Source of the DNA: Algibacter_G agarivorans
GTDB taxonomy: Bacteria; Bacteroidota; Bacteroidia; Flavobacteriales; Flavobacteriaceae
Length of the DNA: 64,000 nucleotides
Assembly (NCBI RefSeq): GCF_039543245.1
Contig: NZ_BAABJJ010000034.1
Span: 62,001-126,000, forward strand
Direction: 5' to 3'
Notes under the pieces: model-generated
The model's input: only the letters and a program-made list of their open reading frames with translations
What the model was told of the DNA's origin: nothing
Database searches by the model: none
Shown here: one piece after another, positions 52,777 to 60,907 of the stretch
Layout of the letters: every line of letters begins with the position of its first letter
How positions within the stretch are numbered: position 1 is the first letter of the stretch
Translations under genes and position numbers: made by a program

Positions 52777-54465
52777 ATGAAAAAAGTAGTAGCATTCAAG
52801 GTTTTATTAGTTTTAGCACTAACAGTGGCTTCAACTGGTTGTAAAAAATCTTCGAGTTCAAAAAATAGCTCTAGAGCTACCGGATGGCAAATCAATTCTA
52901 GAGAAGGCGGTTTTCAATACAATTCTGACTTCAAAGAACAAGAAACATCTCCTGGACTAGTATTTATTGAAGGTGGCACATTCACTAAAGGCCGTGTACA
53001 AGACGATGTAATGCATGATTGGAACAATAGTCCAAATCAGCAACACGTTCAGTCTTTTTACATGGATGAAACCGAAGTAACTAATGCCATGTACATGGAG
53101 TACTTAGATTGGATCAAAAGAGTTTACCCACCATCAGACGAAAATTTCAGAGCTATTTATCACGGAGCTTTACCAGACACCTTAGTTTGGAGAAACCGTT
53201 TAGGGTTCAACGAAGTTATGACCGATAACTATTTACGTCACCCTGGCTATGGAGAGTATCCTGTTGTAGGAGTGAGTTGGATTCAAGCTGTTGAGTTTGC
53301 TAACTGGCGCACAGACCGTGTTAATGAGTTTAATTTAGAAAAATCAGGCTACTTAAAACGAGACGCAAAAATTATTGATGTAAATGCAGACCAAACGTTT
53401 AATACAGATACTTACATTAACGCCCCTACCTTAACCTATGGTGGCAATGAAGAAATTATTAATGGTGATGGTCGTGGTAGAAGAAATGTTAGAACTGATG
53501 CTGACGGAAATGAAACTGGTATTTACGCCACTCGTGAAACTGGAATTATTTCTCCTGATTACAGACTACCAACTGAAACAGAATGGGAATATGCCGCATT
53601 AGGATTAAGTGAAATTAGAAGTTACAACCTATATCGCGGACGTAAAAAATATCCATGGGACGGTCAATATACACGCTCTGGAAAACGTAAAATTCGTGGC
53701 GATCAAATGGCTAACTTTAAGCAAGGAAAAGGTGACTACGGCGGAATTGCAGGTTGGTCTGATGACGGCGCAGATATTACAAACGCTGTTAAATCATACG
53801 ATCCTAACGATTACGGTTTATATGATATGGCCGGTAATGTTGCTGAATGGGTTGCTGATGTTTACAGACCTATTATTGATGATGAATTTAACGATTTCAA
53901 CTATTATCGTGGAAATGTTTATACTAAAAATGCATTGAATGAAGATGGCAGTGTAAAAGTTGTAACCTCAGATGATATTGTTTATGACACTTTATCTAAC
54001 GGAAAAGTAGTTGCAAGAAACTTACCTGGTGAAATATTACAAGTTCCTGTTGATGAGAATGAAACTTATTTAAGAACTAACTTTGATAAAAGTGATGAAA
54101 TAAACTTTAGAGATGGAGACAAACGTTCTTCTCGTAATTTTGAAAGCTTTGGTGATGACGAAAATGATGAAGAAGGTAAAAAGTCTAACACTAGCAAAAT
54201 GTACAATTCGCCTAAACACAGCATCACTAGAGATTCTTTAGGTAATATTATTAGAGAATATGATAAAGGAAACAACAGAACATCGTTAATCAATGATGAA
54301 GTAAGAGTTTATAAAGGTGGATCATGGAAAGATAGAGAGTACTGGTTAGATCCAGCTCAAAGACGCTATTTTCCGCAAGATATGGCCACAGACTATATTG
54401 GTTTTAGATGTGCTATGTCTAGAGTGGGCTCAAAAAGCAAAACGAAAAATAAAAAGAAAAACTAA
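52777..54465 (+). CDS. gldJ: Gliding motility lipoprotein GldJ
   Basis: A 562-residue outer-membrane lipoprotein essential for gliding and for T9SS stability. I choose ATG 52777 (MKKVVAFKVLLVLALTVASTGCKK), which puts the lipobox STGC at Cys22; ATG 52771 is equally possible. The body is a formylglycine-generating-enzyme-like (sulfatase-modifying) fold: SFYMDETEVTNAMYMEYLDW, PVVGVSWIQAVEFANWRT, YRLPTETEWEYAA, MAGNVAEWVADVY, YKGGSWKDR and GFRCAMSR. It lies divergent from porU, the usual arrangement, and is followed by a terminator before murF. Confidence 0.94.
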   Translation: MKKVVAFKVLLVLALTVASTGCKKSSSSKNSSRATGWQINSREGGFQYNSDFKEQETSPGLVFIEGGTFTKGRVQDDVMHDWNNSPNQQHVQSFYMDETEVTNAMYMEYLDWIKRVYPPSDENFRAIYHGALPDTLVWRNRLGFNEVMTDNYLRHPGYGEYPVVGVSWIQAVEFANWRTDRVNEFNLEKSGYLKRDAKIIDVNADQTFNTDTYINAPTLTYGGNEEIINGDGRGRRNVRTDADGNETGIYATRETGIISPDYRLPTETEWEYAALGLSEIRSYNLYRGRKKYPWDGQYTRSGKRKIRGDQMANFKQGKGDYGGIAGWSDDGADITNAVKSYDPNDYGLYDMAGNVAEWVADVYRPIIDDEFNDFNYYRGNVYTKNALNEDGSVKVVTSDDIVYDTLSNGKVVARNLPGEILQVPVDENETYLRTNFDKSDEINFRDGDKRSSRNFESFGDDENDEEGKKSNTSKMYNSPKHSITRDSLGNIIREYDKGNNRTSLINDEVRVYKGGSWKDREYWLDPAQRRYFPQDMATDYIGFRCAMSRVGSKSKTKNKKKN

Positions 54466-54485
54466 TATTTCTTTATTATAAATTT

Positions 54486-54516
54486 AAAAGTCCTAGCATT
54501 TGTTAGGACTTTTTTT
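54486..54516 (+). terminator. Rho-independent terminator of gldJ
   Basis: AAAAGTCCTA and TAGGACTTTT flank a short loop, followed by a T-run. Confidence 0.85.
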
Positions 54517-54552
54517 ATACATTTATTTTCACAAACAAATCCACTTCAACTT

Positions 54553-55833
54553 TTGAAAATAGAACATATTCATCGTCTTTTCTTAGCATGTCATTCGGTA
54601 TGTACAGATACTAGAAAACTTCAAAAAAACGCTATGTTTTTCGCGCTTAAAGGCGCTAATTTTAATGGAAATACCTATGCCGAAAAGGCACTAAAAAACG
54701 GTGCTAAATATGCTATTGTTGACGAAACGGAATTTAACACATCGTCTAAAACCATTCTAGTTGACAATGTTCTCGAAACACTACAAAAACTAGCTGCTTT
54801 CCATAGAATTTATTTAAGCACACCTATTATTGCCCTTACGGGAAGTAATGGAAAAACGACCACTAAAGAGCTTATTAATGCAGTACTATCACTAAAATTT
54901 AAGACCACAGCTACCATTGGAAATTTAAACAACCATATTGGTGTTCCGTTAACGCTTCTGTCTATGACAAAAGATACCGAAATTGGTATTGTTGAAATGG
55001 GTGCTAATCATCAAAAAGAAATTGAATTTTTATGCAGTTTAGCAACACCTGATTATGGATATATTACAAACTTTGGAAAAGCTCACTTAGAAGGTTTTGG
55101 TGGTATAGAAGGCGTTATTAAAGGCAAAAGCGAAATGTATGAATATTTGATTGCTCATAATAAAACCATTTTTGTTAATGCCAATGATGCTATTCAAGTT
55201 GAGAAAACTAAAGATGCCAACCGATTTTCTTTTGGAAATCGAATTGAAGGAACAGATGTTTCGATAAACTTTTTGGATGCGCAACCTTTTGTAACATGTT
55301 TATATAACGGTTTAGATATTCAAAGTCAATTAATAGGCGATTATAACTTTAACAATATGGCTGCCGCTATTGCTATTGGGAACTATTTTAAAGTAGATGA
55401 TTCTACCATTAAAGCAGCTATAGAGAATTACATCCCTACTAACAATCGGTCTCAAATTATAGAAAAAGGCTCGAATAAAATTATTTTAGATGCCTATAAT
55501 GCCAATCCTACCAGTATGCGAGCTGCATTATTGAATTTTGAAAAACAGAAAGGACATAAAATTGCTATTCTTGGCGATATGTTTGAATTGGGCAATGAAG
55601 CTGAGAGAGAACACCAAAACATAACAGATTTGGCAATATCTTTAGAGATAAACGACATTATTTTAGTTGGGGAGAATTTTTATAAATCTAATGCAAAGTC
55701 AAGCAAATCAAAACAATTTAAAACTTTTGATGATTTTAAAACTAGCTTTGATTTATCTGAAATTAAAAATGCTACACTTTTAATAAAAGGCTCTCGTGGC
55801 ATGGCATTAGAACGGGTTTTAGATTTGAGTTAA
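54553..55833 (+). CDS. murF: UDP-MurNAc-tripeptide-D-alanyl-D-alanine ligase
   Basis: A 426-residue Mur ligase that adds D-Ala-D-Ala to UDP-MurNAc-tripeptide, the last cytoplasmic step of the peptidoglycan monomer. ATP loop TGSNGKTTTKE at 96-106, MGANHQKEI and DAYNANPTSMRAAL are MurF-specific. The start is TTG at 54553: no in-frame ATG upstream, and the next Met (residue 28) would remove conserved residues. Preceded by the gldJ terminator, so separately transcribed. Confidence 0.95.
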   Translation: MKIEHIHRLFLACHSVCTDTRKLQKNAMFFALKGANFNGNTYAEKALKNGAKYAIVDETEFNTSSKTILVDNVLETLQKLAAFHRIYLSTPIIALTGSNGKTTTKELINAVLSLKFKTTATIGNLNNHIGVPLTLLSMTKDTEIGIVEMGANHQKEIEFLCSLATPDYGYITNFGKAHLEGFGGIEGVIKGKSEMYEYLIAHNKTIFVNANDAIQVEKTKDANRFSFGNRIEGTDVSINFLDAQPFVTCLYNGLDIQSQLIGDYNFNNMAAAIAIGNYFKVDDSTIKAAIENYIPTNNRSQIIEKGSNKIILDAYNANPTSMRAALLNFEKQKGHKIAILGDMFELGNEAEREHQNITDLAISLEINDIILVGENFYKSNAKSSKSKQFKTFDDFKTSFDLSEIKNATLLIKGSRGMALERVLDLS

Positions 55834-55955
55834 ATAATAAGAATATATGCAAATACATATAAAGTGAAACTAAGCATAATACCAAAAACAAAAAACTTAC
55901 AAAAACTGGATAACTTGCACCTTAATTATTTGAAATCAATAAAATTGTTTAATGT

Positions 55956-56408
55956 TTAGTAATATTCCCAATAACAGTCATCATACAAATAATAACCCCG
56001 ATAATCATAAACAGGATAGCAGTTATAATACCAATCAGGGATATAAGGGGCTGTTGGTGTTACAGCATTAGATACTGAACTTGCCATACTTGTACCAATA
56101 GCATTTGTGGCTGTTACCGTAAAGGCGTACTCTGTACCATTTGTAAGTCCCGCTACGGTAATTGTACCGCTTTCTGCTTGCTCTAGTGTGCCAATAATAT
56201 TATCTGGCCTGGAAGTAGCTGTATATCCTGTTATTATTGAACCACCATCACTTGATGGTGCTGTAAATGTTATTATTGCTTCTGCATCTCCTGCAGTGGC
56301 TGTTCCTATTAAAGGTACATCCGGTGGTGTATTTGGATCATCTTTTGAACAAGATAACATTACAGTTAATGTTAAAAGTATAAATAATAGTTTTATTGTT
56401 GCTTTCAT
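55956..56408 (-). CDS. Fibronectin type III domain lipoprotein
   Basis: A 150-residue protein with lipobox VMLSC (Cys20). Residues 30-118 form one FN3-like domain (GTATAGDAEAIITFTAP, GYTATSRP, LTNGTEYAFTVTATNAIG, SNAVTPTAP). The last 30 residues are very rich in Tyr, Trp and Asp with two Cys (YYNCYPVYDYRGYYLYDDCYW), probably an exposed loop. The role is unknown; a surface adhesion or scaffold lipoprotein is plausible. It starts 43 bp after a 34-codon lipoprotein gene on the same strand. Confidence 0.8.
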   Translation of the reverse strand: MKATIKLLFILLTLTVMLSCSKDDPNTPPDVPLIGTATAGDAEAIITFTAPSSDGGSIITGYTATSRPDNIIGTLEQAESGTITVAGLTNGTEYAFTVTATNAIGTSMASSVSNAVTPTAPYIPDWYYNCYPVYDYRGYYLYDDCYWEYY

Positions 56409-56451
56409 AATTGGTTAGTTAGGTTGTAAATATTATTATTGGTTAGATTAC

Positions 56452-56556
56452 TTAGATGTCTTTATTGTCTTTATTAGTAGTATTATCATCACTACTGCAC
56501 GCCATAATGGTAATTAACAATAAACTTAGTGTAAGTACCCTTTTTAAATGTTTCAT
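56452..56556 (-). CDS. Small lipoprotein of 34 residues
   Basis: ATG at 56556 opens a 34-codon frame: a basic start (MKHLKRV), a hydrophobic core (LTLSLLLITIMA), a lipobox IMAC with Cys at 20, then an SSDDNTT-type hydrophilic tail. This is a complete lipoprotein signal with almost no mature domain, so either a genuine mini-lipoprotein or the remnant of a longer one. It is upstream of, and may be co-transcribed with, the FN3 lipoprotein gene. Confidence 0.6.
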   Translation of the reverse strand: MKHLKRVLTLSLLLITIMACSSDDNTTNKDNKDI

Positions 56557-56704
56557 ATTCGTTGGCTTTTAGTCAAAAGCAATAATTTCAAAAACAGCAC
56601 AAAACTGTTTTCTATAAAGACAGCAAAAGATTAGGCCGTAAAATTGCAGTAGCTACTATTTACTATTAGAAAGAGTTTATTGAAAAGTTACAGGAAATAC
56701 TAAA

Positions 56705-56794
56705 ACAAAAAAGTGCCTAAGCTAAATCACTAACTCAAATAATCATCACTTAGACACTTGTTTTGTCGTTCTCCCTAAGAACTAATTAATAGCA
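56705..56794 (-). ncRNA. Candidate small RNA A, paralogue of the one at 59682
   Basis: On the minus strand a seed TGCTATTAATTAGTTCTTAG (from 56794; core 56794-56771) is followed by 11 nt and by a rho-independent terminator: CAAGTGTCTAAG-type arm (56759-56749), loop, CTTAGGCACTT (56721-56711) and a T-run (complement of 56712-56707). The same seed, the same 11-nt spacer length and a matching terminator stem occur at 59682-59753. A weak -7 box (GAAATTTG) ends 3 nt upstream and an 18-bp palindrome lies centred about 42 bp upstream. Predicted size about 90 nt. No ORF fits. Confidence 0.6.
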
Positions 56795-56827
56795 TTACAA
56801 ATTTCAGATAGTTAGGGGAAATTCACA

Positions 56828-56845
56828 ATACCTAGTTTTAGGTAT
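56828..56845. promoter_or_regulatory. Palindromic operator upstream of small RNA A
   Basis: ATACCTAGTTTTAGGTAT: 7-bp arms with a 4-nt centre, 31 nt plus CA from the seed, placed about -42 to the predicted start. The counterpart at 59787-59803 has the same spacing to its seed. A likely binding site for a PAS-LuxR regulator encoded alongside. The rest of the gap 56557-57181 (625 bp) shows no gene; it must also hold the promoter of the regulator at 57182. Confidence 0.5.
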
Positions 56846-57181
56846 ATTTATAAATACGCGCATTTTTTAACCTAATTTATTTGCCATTCATCGACTTTAG
56901 AAATCATCCTTAAAAAAACACTTGAGCATTTTTTAAGCTTTTGAGAGATTCTATAAGGTACTATTGTTGATATATTCTTACTTTGTTATTCAAAAGTTTA
57001 AAATCTATAAGTTTCATAAGGACCACCTATCAAGTTTATAGTCTGTTGCATAAAGCTCAAACCCAATGAATATATTAAAAACATCCGTTTCACACCAAAA
57101 AATTACCTTTAAGCGGAAATCATTAACCATTTAATTCCTTTTTAGATATATTTAAACATATAGGTTAACAACTAATTATAT

Positions 57182-57955
57182 ATGATAAATAAAAATGCTT
57201 TAAAAGTTACTAGAGTTTGGGAAACTGGAAATAAAATTTTACTTCCTAGTAACAAGAAAGTTTTTATTGAACTCATTGAACAGATAGCTTCACTATTTTC
57301 GGTTGGTTCGTTTTATTATTATATCATTAATTTTCATGAATTAAAAATGGATTATGTGTTTGAAAGTATTTCTGATATTCTTGGAATACCACCAGAAAGC
57401 TTTACAATAAACAAACTACTGGAAATAATGCACCCTGAAGATTTGGCAAGAATGCCTGAAAAGGAAGCTTTTGCTACCAGTTTTCTTTTTGGTGATATCA
57501 CTAAAGAGCAATTACCTGACTATAAAGTGGTTTATTTAATGCGCTTAAAACACACCAATGGAAGTTATAAAACCATTTTACATCAAGCACAGTCCATTGT
57601 CACTTCTAAAGACGGTAAGATTGAAAAAGTTTTAGGCGTACATACAGATGTTACATATCTTAACATGCCTTTTGACAACAAGATTGCCTTTATAAGCCAT
57701 AAATACCCTTCATTTTATTACAGAGACACTAAAAAAGGCTATAAACTTATTGAAAAAGACCGCTTCAATTTTTCAAAACGAGAATTAGAAATAATTGATT
57801 TATTGGCTAAAGGCAACAAGGCTAAAGATATTTCAGAACTATTATGCATTTCACCTTTAACAGTAAACACACATAAACGAAACATTTTCAGGAAAGCTGA
57901 TTGTAAAAACACAAGCGAGCTTATAGCCATTTGTTTAAGAGAGGGACTTATTTAA
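57182..57955 (+). CDS. PAS-LuxR transcriptional regulator 1
   Basis: A 257-residue regulator: PAS-fold domain (about 35-165; DYVFESISDILGIPPESFTINKL, HPEDLARM, GVHTDVTYLNM) and a C-terminal LuxR-type HTH (about 195-255; FSKRELEIIDLLAKGNKAKDISELLCISPLTVNTHKRNIFRKADCKN). It has no receiver domain or signal peptide, so it is a one-component cytoplasmic sensor with an unknown ligand. It is paralogous to the next gene (start to end similar) and more distantly to that at 59886. Its leader contains AACTAATTA (57170-57178), complementary to the small-RNA seed, 3 bp upstream of the ATG. The second regulator starts 8 bp downstream. Confidence 0.9.
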   Translation: MINKNALKVTRVWETGNKILLPSNKKVFIELIEQIASLFSVGSFYYYIINFHELKMDYVFESISDILGIPPESFTINKLLEIMHPEDLARMPEKEAFATSFLFGDITKEQLPDYKVVYLMRLKHTNGSYKTILHQAQSIVTSKDGKIEKVLGVHTDVTYLNMPFDNKIAFISHKYPSFYYRDTKKGYKLIEKDRFNFSKRELEIIDLLAKGNKAKDISELLCISPLTVNTHKRNIFRKADCKNTSELIAICLREGLI

Positions 57956-57963
57956 TAGCACTT

Positions 57964-58737
57964 ATGAAATCAACAGATATAAAAAAAGTTTATAATACTT
58001 GGGAAGCAAAAAATAAAATCTTTGAACCTGACTTTAAAGAACCCTTATTGGATTTTGTTGACCAGATAGCCTCCTTACTTTCGCCTGGCGATTTTTATTA
58101 CTATATTGTGAATTTTGCTACCTACAAAATGGAATTTGTAAGTGATGGTGTAAAAAAAGTTTTAGGCATTAAGCCAGATGAATTTTCAATTGACAGATTA
58201 TTTTCTTTAATGCACCCAGAGGATTTGAAAAACCTACATATAAAAGAGCGTGCTGCTATTAATTTTAAATTAGAAAAGATCCCTATTGAAGATATAACAA
58301 AATACAAAACCGTTTACTTAATGCGGATGCAACTTGATGACAATACAGAAAAGGTCCTACTGCATCAATCTAAAGCACTAAGCGTCTCTAAAGATGGTAA
58401 AGTTCAACAAGTCATGGGTGTTCACACCGATGTAAGCCATTTTAATGTTATAAATGACCACAAAGTTTCTTTTATTGGATTTAAGCGTCCTAATTATTAT
58501 TATGATGAAAAAAATGACACTTTTAATCTTATAGCAAATGTTGACACTGTTTTTAGCAAACGAGAAAAAGAAGTTCTTAATGCAATTGCTAAAGGGAAAA
58601 AAAATTCTGAGATAGCGCACTATTTGCATATTTCAATACATACCATAAACACACATAAACGAAACATTCTACGAAAAACAAACTGTAAGAATACACCAGA
58701 GCTCATAGCAAAGTGTCTTAGAGAAGGTATTATTTAG
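57964..58737 (+). CDS. PAS-LuxR transcriptional regulator 2
   Basis: A 257-residue paralogue of the preceding regulator, with the same order: PAS fold (DFYYYIVNFATYKMEFVSDG, IKPDEFSIDRLFSLMHPEDL, MGVHTDVSHFN) and LuxR HTH (FSKREKEVLNAIAKGKKNSEIAHYLHISIHTINTHKRNILRKTNCKN). I use ATG 57964 (MKSTDIKKVYNTWEAK), which aligns with the N-terminus of the paralogue and lies 8 bp after its stop; the 11 codons upstream (from 57931) overlap the previous gene. The junction sequence 57943-57960 is largely complementary to the small-RNA seed. Tandem duplication of the two genes is evident. Confidence 0.9.
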   Translation: MKSTDIKKVYNTWEAKNKIFEPDFKEPLLDFVDQIASLLSPGDFYYYIVNFATYKMEFVSDGVKKVLGIKPDEFSIDRLFSLMHPEDLKNLHIKERAAINFKLEKIPIEDITKYKTVYLMRMQLDDNTEKVLLHQSKALSVSKDGKVQQVMGVHTDVSHFNVINDHKVSFIGFKRPNYYYDEKNDTFNLIANVDTVFSKREKEVLNAIAKGKKNSEIAHYLHISIHTINTHKRNILRKTNCKNTPELIAKCLREGII

Positions 58738-58832
58738 ATTCCCGTTATTATTGTTTAATAATAATTCATTAATCTTTTGATTTTAAGGGAATATGAGTTT
58801 AATGCATAATTAAATGTAGAGCTTAGTTTTTT

Positions 58833-59609
58833 TTAGTAAAAAGTTTTTAAAACTATTTTATTAAGCGTATCAATAAATTCTTTTGGTTTTTCAATACTTG
58901 GATAGTGGCCACAGTCTTCAAACTTTATAAGTTCGCAGGTTTTAACGCTCTTGTTTTCAATCATTTCCAAATACTCAGGATTCACACTAGGATCTTGTTT
59001 TCCTGCAATAATAAATTTTGGCAGCTCAAGATTGGTAAAAATAGCATATTGGTCTAGAAATTTATCTTCAGCTACATCCATAGTAATTGCTTTTCGTACT
59101 TTGGGATTAGCTAGCTTAAAATCCTTTATTAATATATGTGCGTTTTCTTTATTATATAATGCTTGATGTATGGCGGACTCTATTTCAGTATCAGTCGGAT
59201 TTTCGGTAAAAAAAGTTTGCAATGCATCCACTGGTAAAAAAGCTTCTTCTAGATTAAGCGGCTTTTTAAGAGGTGGAGTTCCAAAAATAACCAAGCCCTT
59301 TAACCGATTCACTTCCTGAGCAACTTCAATAACTAGATGCCCTCCAAGCGAATTACCAACTAATAAAATATCATCATCTATACGACTTAACAAATCTATG
59401 AGCTTCGCTCTGTATACTTCTATTGAAAAGTCTTTTACTTCATGTCCTAAATTAGCATTAATACCATGACCCGGCAAATCAACAGCTATTTTTGTTTGAG
59501 GAATAGATTTACATTTTAGAACTTCGTCAAAAACAAAGGATGAAGATGAATTACCATGAATAAAAACAATAGTCCCTCTTACTTGTCCTTTCTCAATATT
59601 GTATGTCAT
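58833..59609 (-). CDS. Alpha/beta hydrolase
   Basis: A 258-residue alpha/beta-fold hydrolase without a signal peptide. Oxyanion region HGNSSSS (19-24), nucleophile elbow GNSLGG with S87, and a late catalytic His in DCGHYPSIEKP (about 240) with an Asp in KQDPSVNPEY. Substrate unknown (esterase, lactonase or C-C hydrolase). Convergent with the tandem regulators and downstream of small RNA B. A lactonase acting on a signal molecule sensed by the PAS regulators is possible but unproven. Confidence 0.88.
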   Translation of the reverse strand: MTYNIEKGQVRGTIVFIHGNSSSSFVFDEVLKCKSIPQTKIAVDLPGHGINANLGHEVKDFSIEVYRAKLIDLLSRIDDDILLVGNSLGGHLVIEVAQEVNRLKGLVIFGTPPLKKPLNLEEAFLPVDALQTFFTENPTDTEIESAIHQALYNKENAHILIKDFKLANPKVRKAITMDVAEDKFLDQYAIFTNLELPKFIIAGKQDPSVNPEYLEMIENKSVKTCELIKFEDCGHYPSIEKPKEFIDTLNKIVLKTFY

Positions 59610-59681
59610 ATAAAATTATCTAAAAGTTTCAAAAAGGATGGATGTTTATTGCGCTTATGAAAATTTCAATACAAGTAAAAC

Positions 59682-59753
59682 CTAAAAAGCGCCTGATTAA
59701 ACTAATAAACAGACACTTTCTAATAAATTCTCCCTAAGAACTAATTAATAGCA
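59682..59753 (-). ncRNA. Candidate small RNA B, paralogue of the one at 56705
   Basis: The seed core is at 59753-59730 (minus strand), identical over 24 nt to the core at 56794-56771. After an 11-nt spacer comes a terminator stem: AAAGTGTCTG (59719-59710) pairing with CAGGCGCTTT (59695-59686; two G-U pairs), then a T-run. A weak -7 box (CATCTTTA) sits at the same position as in copy A, and a palindrome is again centred about 42 bp upstream. Predicted size about 72 nt. It lies between the regulator at 59886 and the hydrolase gene. Confidence 0.6.
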
Positions 59754-59786
59754 CTGTAAAGATGCGTGATATAAACAAAAAGCGCA

Positions 59787-59803
59787 ATACTCAATTTGAG
59801 TAT
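59787..59803. promoter_or_regulatory. Palindromic operator upstream of small RNA B
   Basis: ATACTCAATTTGAGTAT: 8-bp arms around one base, sharing ATAC/GTAT ends and spacing with the site at 56828-56845. Confidence 0.5.
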
Positions 59804-59885
59804 TTTTATGATTTTTCGATGAAACACATCAATTATTAGACAACATGAATATCTAATAATAATATTAGTTTTCCCATAACAATCT

Positions 59886-60656
59886 CTAAATTAGATTCTT
59901 ATTCATTTTAAGCATCCCAATTAATTCTCCTGTTGAAGATATATTTAATTTTTTCAAAATATTTCTTCTGTGCGTATCAACCGTATTAGCACTTATATTT
60001 AATTTTTCAGCTATAGTTTTACTTGAATCATACAGAGCCAACAATCTAATAATATCACGTTCTCTATTACTAATTCCTGCCGAAAGCAATTTTTGAGAAA
60101 AATTATTAAAATACACCGTCTCATATTCATCGTTATCATTTAACAATTTTGCTGATGCACATATTTGCAATTTAATCTCTGGTGATAGGACTGTATAATG
60201 CGCAAGTCCTATTACCGGTTTATTAGTACTATCAAACTCCAAAGGCGTGGTGTTTTGAATAATATTTACATACTCATTATTACCGTTTTTAAATCGATAA
60301 TTCCATGTATAACTCATTCTAATCCGATCTTCCTCTTTAATTTCACTAAGTGTAAACTTCATAAGCTCATTTAAAGCCATAAGCCATTTCTCTAAATCAT
60401 CAGGATGCATTCTGCTCCAAAAATACTTCATACCCTTGGTTTGTAATTCTGCACTATCTAAACCCAAACATGCTTTAGTATTTTTACTGATGTATTCAAA
60501 TGACAAATCTTGTGTATTGGTTATGCAAAAAAAAGTAGAACTGTAAGGTAGATAAGCATCTAACTCTATTAATTTTTCGATATGTTTTTCTAATGAAGGA
60601 TGACCATGAGACTCAAAAATAGTCTTGTAGGCTTCTTTAATATTACTTTCGTTCAT
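59886..60656 (-). CDS. PAS-LuxR transcriptional regulator 3
   Basis: A 256-residue regulator with the PAS-LuxR layout: PAS fold (FEYISKNTKACLGLDSAELQTKGMKYFWSRMHPDDL, GLAHYTVLS) and C-terminal LuxR HTH (ISNRERDIIRLLALYDSSKTIAEKLNISANTVDTHRRNILKKLNI). It is clearly related to, but more diverged than, the two regulators at 57182 and 57964. It is transcribed toward the small-RNA B region; its 3' end is 82 bp from operator B. It is a candidate activator of the small RNAs. Confidence 0.9.
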   Translation of the reverse strand: MNESNIKEAYKTIFESHGHPSLEKHIEKLIELDAYLPYSSTFFCITNTQDLSFEYISKNTKACLGLDSAELQTKGMKYFWSRMHPDDLEKWLMALNELMKFTLSEIKEEDRIRMSYTWNYRFKNGNNEYVNIIQNTTPLEFDSTNKPVIGLAHYTVLSPEIKLQICASAKLLNDNDEYETVYFNNFSQKLLSAGISNRERDIIRLLALYDSSKTIAEKLNISANTVDTHRRNILKKLNISSTGELIGMLKMNKNLI

Positions 60657-60737
60657 TCAGAGAGATTTCTTTAAAAGTAATAAAAAAACGTTGGAACTAA
60701 AGAAAACAATTACTTATTTACAATTAAGGTATAAAAA

Positions 60738-60765
60738 AAATCCTAAAGTACATACTTTAGGATTT
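60738..60765 (-). terminator. Rho-independent terminator after tRNA-Val
   Basis: AATCCTAAAGTA and TACTTTAGGATT pair; on the minus strand the A-run 60733-60740 supplies the T-run. Confidence 0.85.
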
Positions 60766-60770
60766 TCTGT

Positions 60771-60844
60771 GGGCGACAAGGGATTCGAACCCCTGACCCC
60801 TTGGGTGTAAACCAAGTGCTCTGAACCAACTGAGCTAGTCGCCC
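60771..60844 (-). tRNA. tRNA-Val (anticodon TAC)
   Basis: The 74-nt minus-strand sequence folds as a cloverleaf: acceptor GGGCGAC/GTCGCCC, D arm with AGCTCAGTTGGTT, anticodon stem CTTGG/CCAAG with loop TTTACAC (anticodon TAC, reading GTA and GTG valine codons), and T arm GGGGTTCGAATCCCC. CCA is not encoded. It is followed by a terminator and is upstream of no other tRNA. Confidence 0.95.
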
Positions 60845-60907
60845 TAATTATAGGAGGTGCAAATATAATCTAGTTTTTAATATTGCAAAAGCTTTTTTAA
60901 TAAAATT

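Noticed and set aside
57066..57134. 22-codon frame upstream of PAS-LuxR regulator 1
   Set aside because: No conserved feature or start context; could be a leader peptide but nothing supports it.
60771..60844. Integration site (att) at tRNA-Val
   Set aside because: No integrase, no direct repeat of the tRNA 3' end and only housekeeping genes around it.
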